This document shows, piece by piece, positions 6,942-11,004 of a stretch of DNA of 11,004 bases. The stretch is taken from assembly GCA_017963875.1 (NCBI GenBank), contig JAGCTA010000231.1, forward strand, positions 1 to 11,004, read 5' to 3'. Origin of the DNA: Victivallales bacterium. Its GTDB lineage: Bacteria > Verrucomicrobiota > Lentisphaeria > Oligosphaerales > Oligosphaeraceae. Position 1 is the stretch's first letter, and every line of letters starts with the position of its first letter. A model generated the notes under the pieces. The model ran no database searches. It saw nothing but the letters and a program-made list of their open reading frames with translations, and had not been told where the DNA came from. The translations under genes and the position numbers were made by a program.

Positions 6942-8147
6942 ATGAAGCTTGAAACATACGAAAAACTTTCACAGGCGGTTGCAGCGTCACTCGCAAGGCA
7001 ACATGCGCCTGTTCCTGTGACACCTGAGGCAAAAGAGGAAATACGGCGACGTCTCTTCAGGATGATGCGCGTCAAGGAGGAGTGGCTTCCTGAAATCAGT
7101 TGGAAGCCCATTGCAAGCCGTCGTTTTGACGACGTCGAGACCGAGACGCTTCGTTTTCGCTCATGGGATGGCATGTACGGCGATGCGACGCTCTATCTTC
7201 CGCGAAGCAGGCAAGGCAAAGTGCCTGCGATGCTCTTCAGCCCTGGGCATGCGCACACTTCAGGTCGTTTCCATTCCAACTACCAGATAATGGCGCAACA
7301 GCTGGCCGCGTATGGCACCGCCGTCCTGCTGTTTGACCAATTCGGGCTAGGCGACCGTGCCCACACGGGTCATTCCAAAGCATACGCCCCCTTCACCTGC
7401 GGCACGACGGTGATCGGCCTCATGATACTCGAGGGAATCGCGCTCTTCAACAAACTGGCTTCCGACGAACGCATCAATTCGTCACGCGTCGGCATCATGG
7501 GGCACTCGGGCGGCGGTCAGAACACGCTGTTCCTGTCTGTGGCATTGCATGAACGCGCAGCGTTGGCAGTGCCAAGCGGCTGGGCTTGCTCGTTTGAATA
7601 CAACGCGCGCAAGGAACGCCATCTGTGCCCATGCGACCTCTTCCCAGGTCTGCTCCACGAGTTCGAGGTCTGGCATGCCATCGGATGCATGTACCCGAAG
7701 CCCATCCTGTGCTGCTCAGGCACGGGGGACACGATGATCGCGCGGGATGTCGTCATTCGGCTGAAGCATCGCCTTGAGGCGTTCTACGCCCCTGGCAGAA
7801 GCGAGGTGTATCTATGGAATGGAGGCCATTCATGGGAACAACCGTCAGACTACGGTCACGTCATGGATTTCATTCTGCGGAACTTCGGTCTGCCGACAAC
7901 AACGAATGGCCTGACTGAACTGCCACAGCCATTCTTCCCAGATGCCCCAAACGCAGACAAGCCGCCCTACCCGTCGGATGCAGTCGATCTGACGCAATTG
8001 GCAGCAAGACTCACGGGAAAAACACCGCGAGAAGCATCCTCGATTCTTGACGCGTTTCCACCGCCAGACTTCCTGACACAGGAGGAGTTCGCCGCCATGG
8101 ACAAGGAGACAAAAGAGTACTTTGTCCAAGTCGCATCTTTCCTGTAG
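6942..8147 (+). CDS. Alpha/beta-hydrolase, acetyl-xylan-esterase-like (Abhydrolase_7 type)
   Basis: 401 residues from the ATG at 6942. GGAG at 6930-6933 is 8 nt before this ATG but only 2 nt before the ATG at 6936, which overlaps the previous stop codon, so 6942 is preferred. The catalytic triad is visible: nucleophile S189 in GHSGGG (187-192), D263 in GTGD (260-263) and H296 in NGGHSW (293-298). An oxyanion-side strand AMLFSPGHAHTSG (96-108) precedes the nucleophile. The arrangement matches the Abhydrolase_7/acetyl xylan esterase group rather than CE15, which has GHSRxG. There is no signal peptide, so it would deacylate small imported esters in the cytoplasm. The C-terminal 80 residues (after 320) are proline-rich, then helical, beyond the core fold. 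It is the last gene of the ferredoxin-flavoprotein operon and is likely to act on the same substrate. Which ester it cleaves is not visible. Confidence 0.9.
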   Translation: MKLETYEKLSQAVAASLARQHAPVPVTPEAKEEIRRRLFRMMRVKEEWLPEISWKPIASRRFDDVETETLRFRSWDGMYGDATLYLPRSRQGKVPAMLFSPGHAHTSGRFHSNYQIMAQQLAAYGTAVLLFDQFGLGDRAHTGHSKAYAPFTCGTTVIGLMILEGIALFNKLASDERINSSRVGIMGHSGGGQNTLFLSVALHERAALAVPSGWACSFEYNARKERHLCPCDLFPGLLHEFEVWHAIGCMYPKPILCCSGTGDTMIARDVVIRLKHRLEAFYAPGRSEVYLWNGGHSWEQPSDYGHVMDFILRNFGLPTTTNGLTELPQPFFPDAPNADKPPYPSDAVDLTQLAARLTGKTPREASSILDAFPPPDFLTQEEFAAMDKETKEYFVQVASFL

Positions 8148-8169
8148 CAAGGGTCATTTACACAAAGAC

Positions 8170-8187
8170 CTACAATTGGCCTACCAT
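8170..8187 (-). pseudogene. Five-codon stump of an ATPase_2-type gene
   Basis: The ATG at 8187-8185 corresponds base for base to the ATPase start codon in copy A. It reads M-V-G-Q-L then TAG at 8172-8170, whereas copy A reads M-I-G-R-K-Q and stays open. Homology to copy A stops about two codons in, at 8181. The simplest reading is that an ATPase gene once stood here and was deleted or never came with the promoter. It could instead be just the edge of a mobile repeat unit. Confidence 0.45.
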
Positions 8188-8279
8188 GTTGCCAACACTC
8201 GCTATATTTTGCCAAAACTATATCCTAAAACATACTTTTGGCAAAGTATAGCCCATATTTTGCCAAAAGACAAGCAAAA
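8181..8279. repeat. 99-bp promoter-associated repeat, copy B (orphan)
   Basis: It is about 90% identical to copy A at 450-548 in the same orientation. The box palindrome is kept with one change: GCTATATTTTGCCAAAA at 8201-8217 against TTTTGGCAAAGTATAGC at 8236-8252, then the direct third box at 8253-8268. No ATPase coding sequence follows. Together the two copies bracket the whole TIM-barrel/AraC/redox cluster as direct repeats 7.7 kb apart. Confidence 0.88.
8217..8244 (-). promoter_or_regulatory. Conserved promoter in orphan repeat copy B
   Basis: TTGCCA (8244-8239) and TATAGT (8222-8217), 16 bp apart, are identical in sequence and spacing to the ATPase promoter in copy A. If active, it would fire toward the esterase gene on the opposite strand, giving an antisense transcript over its 3' end. 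Confidence 0.4.
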
Positions 8280-8444
8280 TGAGGTGAAAACTCTTCCATG
8301 CTTCCGAAATCTGAAAGCGACCATCTGCCTGGAACGCTGCGCTGGACTGGCCGCTCGGTCCTCCTCCCTGAAGAACGCATCGTCGCCTCATGCCTCAGAG
8401 TCTATGGGATTGGAAGACAGACAAATATGCATTTTCGACGGTAC

Positions 8445-8480
8445 ACTCTGACGTGATGAGAGTCAGGTAAACCTTTTTTT
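8445..8480 (+). terminator. Weak candidate terminator of the redox operon
   Basis: CTGAC (8448-8452) can pair with GTCAG (8462-8466), or ACTCT (8445-8449) with AGAGT (8459-8463), each with a 9-nt loop, and a T7 run follows at 8474-8480. The stem is only 5 bp and lies 300 bp after the esterase stop, so this is tentative. Confidence 0.25.
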
Positions 8481-8500
8481 CGTGTGTGCGTGACCACCTG

Positions 8501-8508
8501 CCCCCCCC
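8501..8508. repeat. Run of eight C
   Basis: An eight-base cytosine homopolymer lies 15 bp past the stop codon of the phospholipase-like gene. It is outside any coding region, so length changes would not alter a protein, and it is also a place where sequencing error is likely. Confidence 0.8.
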
Positions 8509-8523
8509 ATTTTCCAGATACCC

Positions 8524-9732
8524 CTATCCAACAACGCAGATGCAACCTGCGCTGGAATCCGACGTGAAGCGCAGTCCGAAAAGATTGCGTGGATTAATGG
8601 TGGTTGTGTAGGCCAGGTCCCCAAGAACCACTTCATCTATCACAGTGCCGTCGTTGATAATTTGGAGGTTTGCCTTGCCAAAATGCAGTTTTGGATGAAA
8701 GCCAACTTTCAGGCGTGTACCGTCAAATGAGCCTGGCGCAATCCAGAAGAGTAATTCGCCCTCCACATGGGTACCGAATGAAAGGCCCTGCGGGAATTCC
8801 TGCGGGCCGTCTGACAGTAATAATTTGATGGGTATCCTCTCGTCTTTCATATTCACGGCAAAGTCACGCTCGAAGGCTGTATAACGGTAGGGTTGGAAAC
8901 CACCAAAGGGGAAGACGTGCGGCTCCATGTCGGTCAGAGGGCAAGATGGCGGTGTCGCATCTTTGCCATTTGCGATGGCGAACACGGTCCAGATGGCGTC
9001 TGCACTAATTTTCACGGCGTTGTCAAACATCCGCTGGTTCAGGTGCCTGCATATTTCCGTGTCGCCATTGTTTGCTTTCAGGATGAAAGAGAAGAGGCAT
9101 TTTCGGGAATCTGTCACGCAGGCGACATATTCAGCATAAAGACGCATGGAAGCCTCGTCTGCGGTGCGTCCCAACGAGTGCGGAACATAGTTTGGTGCTT
9201 GGCAGGAATCGGAGTTGAGTCGGGCAGCGAGGTAGGAGGGGCGAATAGGAAAGTCGCGGCTGTCAGCCATCCTGTCCAACACGAAGGCATCGGCCCCTCC
9301 TGGGCCTTCCAAAGCATGCAGGCCAAATGTGGAATCCTCCAGCGTATGAACCAGGCACCCCAGGAACTTGCGTGCCTCCTCCTTCTCATTGTTGTTCAGG
9401 CAGTCGATGATGCGGGTGAAATAGAACTGAAAGCCCGAGAACATGAATTCAAAGTTATGGTTGATGAATTTGTGCGAGTGGAAGAGCCTGCCGTTTTCAT
9501 CGGCGTTCCAGTATCGATATGCCTCCTCGTATGGCGTATGGGGCGGATAGTGGAATTGGATGCCATCCTTCATATAGGTATATGGCGCGATTTCATTTCG
9601 TCGCGGACCATAGAACTCATCGGGGAAACGGCAATAGTCGTGAACGAGAGCGCTATTCTCCCCAGTGGCCTGGAAGCCACAGTTTTCCAATGCGCATTGG
9701 GTGATTTTACTATGTGTGGTGGCGTTTGGCAT
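8524..9732 (-). CDS. Zinc phospholipase C / S1-P1 nuclease-like protein with C-terminal NPCBM-like domain
   Basis: 402 residues. Residues 1-250 are helical with a pattern of histidines and acids like the trinuclear zinc site of phospholipase C/S1-P1 nucleases: H7 in THSKIT, H31-D32 in HDYCRFPDEF, H85/H87 in FHSHKF, and H129-x3-D133-x5-H139 in CLVHTLEDSTFGLHA. The last resembles the family's HxxxD...H signature. Residues about 288-402 look like an NPCBM/NEW2-type beta-sandwich: FPQGLSFGTHVEG (313-325), FWIAPGSFDG (329-338) and IINDGTVIDEVVL (358-370). Enzymes of this fold normally have a signal peptide, but this one starts MPNATTHSKIT with none, so it would be cytoplasmic or exported otherwise. 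Lipid or nucleic acid could be the substrate. The start is fixed by H7 close behind it; no Shine-Dalgarno is visible. The gene is transcribed toward the esterase gene, separately from the redox operon. Confidence 0.85.
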   Translation of the reverse strand: MPNATTHSKITQCALENCGFQATGENSALVHDYCRFPDEFYGPRRNEIAPYTYMKDGIQFHYPPHTPYEEAYRYWNADENGRLFHSHKFINHNFEFMFSGFQFYFTRIIDCLNNNEKEEARKFLGCLVHTLEDSTFGLHALEGPGGADAFVLDRMADSRDFPIRPSYLAARLNSDSCQAPNYVPHSLGRTADEASMRLYAEYVACVTDSRKCLFSFILKANNGDTEICRHLNQRMFDNAVKISADAIWTVFAIANGKDATPPSCPLTDMEPHVFPFGGFQPYRYTAFERDFAVNMKDERIPIKLLLSDGPQEFPQGLSFGTHVEGELLFWIAPGSFDGTRLKVGFHPKLHFGKANLQIINDGTVIDEVVLGDLAYTTTINPRNLFGLRFTSDSSAGCICVVG

Positions 9733-9733
9733 C

Positions 9734-9764
9734 GTTGTACTTTTTTTCTGTATATTTTTGTCAA
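9734..9764 (-). promoter_or_regulatory. Possible promoter of the phospholipase-like gene
   Basis: A perfect TTGACA (9764-9759) precedes an A-rich tract (AAAAAAA at 9747-9741). The best -10 is TACAAC (9739-9734) at a wide 19-bp spacing, which would put transcription start at or just inside the coding region. Together with the missing Shine-Dalgarno this allows a leaderless message, but the -10 is poor. Confidence 0.25.
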
Positions 9765-9907
9765 TGAGGAATCTGGATAATTGGCACGTGTGGCTGTTTC
9801 ATACATAGGAACCGATCGATGCGACTTTTGCGTTACCGAGATTTGTCCTCGACCGAGGCCATTCCACAGCGCCCTTTGCTATGTGGTTCAATCCCCCTTC
9901 CAAGTGA

Positions 9908-10966
9908 TTAGTCTTCCTTGAGGTCGATGCAGTACAGACGGGTGCCAGCGGCCATGAACGCGTCAATAAACTTTCCGTCCTTCAATGGAATCACGCGGTC
10001 CTCGAAAACGACTTTCACCTCTTGCTCTCTTACGCCGTTGATTCGCATATTTGCGACAACAGGCTTGAAACTCGGATTCTGGGCAATCACGTAAAGCGTC
10101 CCGCCGACCGTCATCGCACGGTATTCAACCGTCCCTTTCTGGTCTTGAACTGCGAACTTGTCCGCCGCATCATCGCCGTATGCGGCAAAGGACAGCGCAG
10201 ACGCCTTCATGAACAACTCGCTAGCGTGCTTCCATGTTTCGGGATAGCGTTCCATGCGGTAGTCGCCGCATTGGTACAGTCCGATGCCATTCGCCTTGCG
10301 GCGGAACGTCGCCCATACCATATACTCAATGTCCTGCGGCGTGGGCACGAACCCCGTCAATTCGGGATCGCCAGTGGAAAAACCCTTGAGCAATGCGAAG
10401 AGCGGTTTTGCACCAGCGGCCTCGCGCCCCGCATGAACTGCGGCGTCGGTGGAGAAAATCATTTTCCCTTCGGCATAGTGGTCGATGACGAGGAAATCAC
10501 CCAAGTCAGCCATCTCCTTGTATTTCGATCGGTCACATGAACAGATGCCACGCCAGCCGTTGGAGCGGTCGCCGTAGATGGAAAGGAACTTTTTGATGTA
10601 TTCTGCACTGCAATGGACGTCCATTTCGTCCATCCACGCACCGAGCCTCGCGTGGCTGCGGAGGACTCCGCTCGCCGCATGTTCGGCGACATCCGCCTCA
10701 ATTCCCGCAGGCGTCCTGTCCTTGCTGTAGTATCCCTTGAACACAGAGCCGCAATCCAGGAACTTGAGATTCCGCTCAATGGCCTTCTCGAGCGCGTTTC
10801 CACTGGTAAACGCATTGCCAAGCGAGACATTAAATCCCATTTTCTCTATTTCAAGTTTAGGAAACTGATATCCATAGTAAATCATCGGAATGCCAATTGA
10901 AAAAGTAAACGCACCCCCAATCCTGTATTCCTGTGCATTTACTTTTACAAAGCGGAGGAGGCGCAT
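9908..10966 (-). CDS. Glycosidase-like TIM-barrel protein with C-terminal beta domain, short N-terminus
   Basis: 352 residues. The segment SIGIPMIYYG (23-32) then KMGFNVSLG (42-50) matches the first barrel strand and the GFN motif of glycosidase-like proteins. LGAWMDEMD (108-116) sits where clan GH-A relatives have a DE acid/base, so E114 is a candidate catalyst. FLVIDHY (158-164), KPLFALLKGF (187-196) and NGIGLYQCGDY (226-236) follow as later barrel strands. Residues about 275-352 form a beta-rich tail ending in TRLYCIDLKED. There is no signal peptide. The barrel begins almost at the first residue, whereas relatives I know usually have a preceding beta domain, and a TAA stop sits directly before the ATG in the same frame. 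The protein may be N-terminally truncated or split by a mutation upstream. It ends 175 bp before the phospholipase-like gene in the same direction. Substrate unknown; a non-catalytic barrel is possible. Confidence 0.8.
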   Translation of the reverse strand: MRLLRFVKVNAQEYRIGGAFTFSIGIPMIYYGYQFPKLEIEKMGFNVSLGNAFTSGNALEKAIERNLKFLDCGSVFKGYYSKDRTPAGIEADVAEHAASGVLRSHARLGAWMDEMDVHCSAEYIKKFLSIYGDRSNGWRGICSCDRSKYKEMADLGDFLVIDHYAEGKMIFSTDAAVHAGREAAGAKPLFALLKGFSTGDPELTGFVPTPQDIEYMVWATFRRKANGIGLYQCGDYRMERYPETWKHASELFMKASALSFAAYGDDAADKFAVQDQKGTVEYRAMTVGGTLYVIAQNPSFKPVVANMRINGVREQEVKVVFEDRVIPLKDGKFIDAFMAAGTRLYCIDLKED

Positions 10967-11004
10967 TTACCCTGTCTCAAGAAAGTCTGAGCTTTGACGC
11001 GGCC
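10967..11004. other. Window-edge sequence upstream of the TIM-barrel gene
   Basis: These 38 bases are too short to assign. On the minus strand, two frames are open to the window edge. One ends in TAA at 10969-10967, directly before the TIM-barrel ATG and in its frame. The other continues into the gene before stopping. Either could be the tail of an upstream gene or the detached N-terminal part of the TIM-barrel protein. Confidence 0.3.

Larger units (their letters stand above)
8148..8523. other. Gene-poor 376-bp stretch between convergent genes
   Basis: The plus-strand esterase gene and the minus-strand phospholipase-like gene end here. The stretch contains repeat copy B with a truncated ATPase start, a weak stem-loop followed by T7, and a run of eight C. 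Short open frames crossing it have no Shine-Dalgarno and resemble nothing known to me; I see no further gene. Confidence 0.7.

Noticed and set aside
6271..7032. Minus-strand open frame of 253 codons across the second flavoprotein and esterase genes
   Set aside because: It is antisense to two well-supported genes and crosses their junction, with no motif of its own.
450..8279. Composite transposon bounded by the two 99-bp repeats
   Set aside because: No transposase or integrase is present and no target-site duplication is visible; the repeat reads as a gene promoter region rather than an insertion-sequence end.
8122..8451. Plus-strand open frame of 109 codons across repeat copy B
   Set aside because: It starts inside the esterase gene, runs through the repeat and has no ribosome-binding site or recognisable motif.
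8893..9780. Plus-strand open frame of 295 codons opposite the phospholipase-like gene
   Set aside because: The minus-strand frame carries the zinc-site and NPCBM-like motifs. The plus-strand translation resembles nothing and has no ribosome-binding site.
9847..9858. Small near-palindrome CCTCGACCGAGG between the two right-hand minus-strand genes
   Set aside because: It forms only a 5-bp stem with a 2-nt loop and has no T-run, so it does not support a terminator or operator call.

Overview
The window reads as an accessory catabolic locus from a Gram-negative environmental or gut bacterium. My best guess is the PVC group (Lentisphaerae/Victivallales or a neighbour). That is an inference from gene types: an ATPase_2/DUF234-type ATPase with a palindromic promoter, FAD_oxidored paralogues, an AraC regulator with a PocR-like sensor, cytoplasmic TIM-barrel proteins resembling glycosidases, and repeated TGGGAC units before a gene. 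There is no rRNA, tRNA, CRISPR array, transposase or phage gene. Composition looks even and near 50% GC.

Layout. (1) 1-456, minus: the first 152 codons of an ATPase_2-type P-loop ATPase that runs off the left edge. Its promoter lies in a 99-bp repeat (450-548) built from TTTTGCCAAAA boxes. (2) 636-2426, minus: a large cytoplasmic TIM-barrel protein resembling glycosidases, preceded by a regulatory region with three 9-bp units and a direct repeat. (3) 2621-3400, minus: an AraC-family regulator with a cysteine-rich PocR-like sensor domain, followed by a stem-loop and transcribed divergently from the next group. (4) 3563-8147, plus: a probable four-gene operon encoding an 8Fe-8S ferredoxin, two paralogous FAD_oxidored flavoproteins and an alpha/beta-hydrolase esterase. 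A striking 134-nt nested hairpin lies between the two flavoprotein genes. (5) 8148-8523: a gene-poor stretch between convergent genes. It holds a second, orphaned copy of the ATPase promoter repeat that keeps a 5-codon stump. (6) 8524-9732, minus: a protein with a zinc phospholipase C / S1-P1 nuclease-like motif and a C-terminal NPCBM-like domain. (7) 9908-10966, minus: a second glycosidase-like TIM-barrel protein that looks short at its N-terminus.

How the genes may work together (inference). The AraC regulator sits between the TIM-barrel gene and the redox operon, and a shared motif (TA[TC]AGCAAT) lies in both promoter regions, so it may control both. The ferredoxin is the natural electron partner of the two flavoproteins. 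The esterase and the TIM-barrel protein would remove acyl or glycosyl groups from the same imported substrate. None of these enzymes shows a signal peptide, so the chemistry is expected in the cytoplasm on small glycosides or esters. The substrate cannot be read from the sequence.
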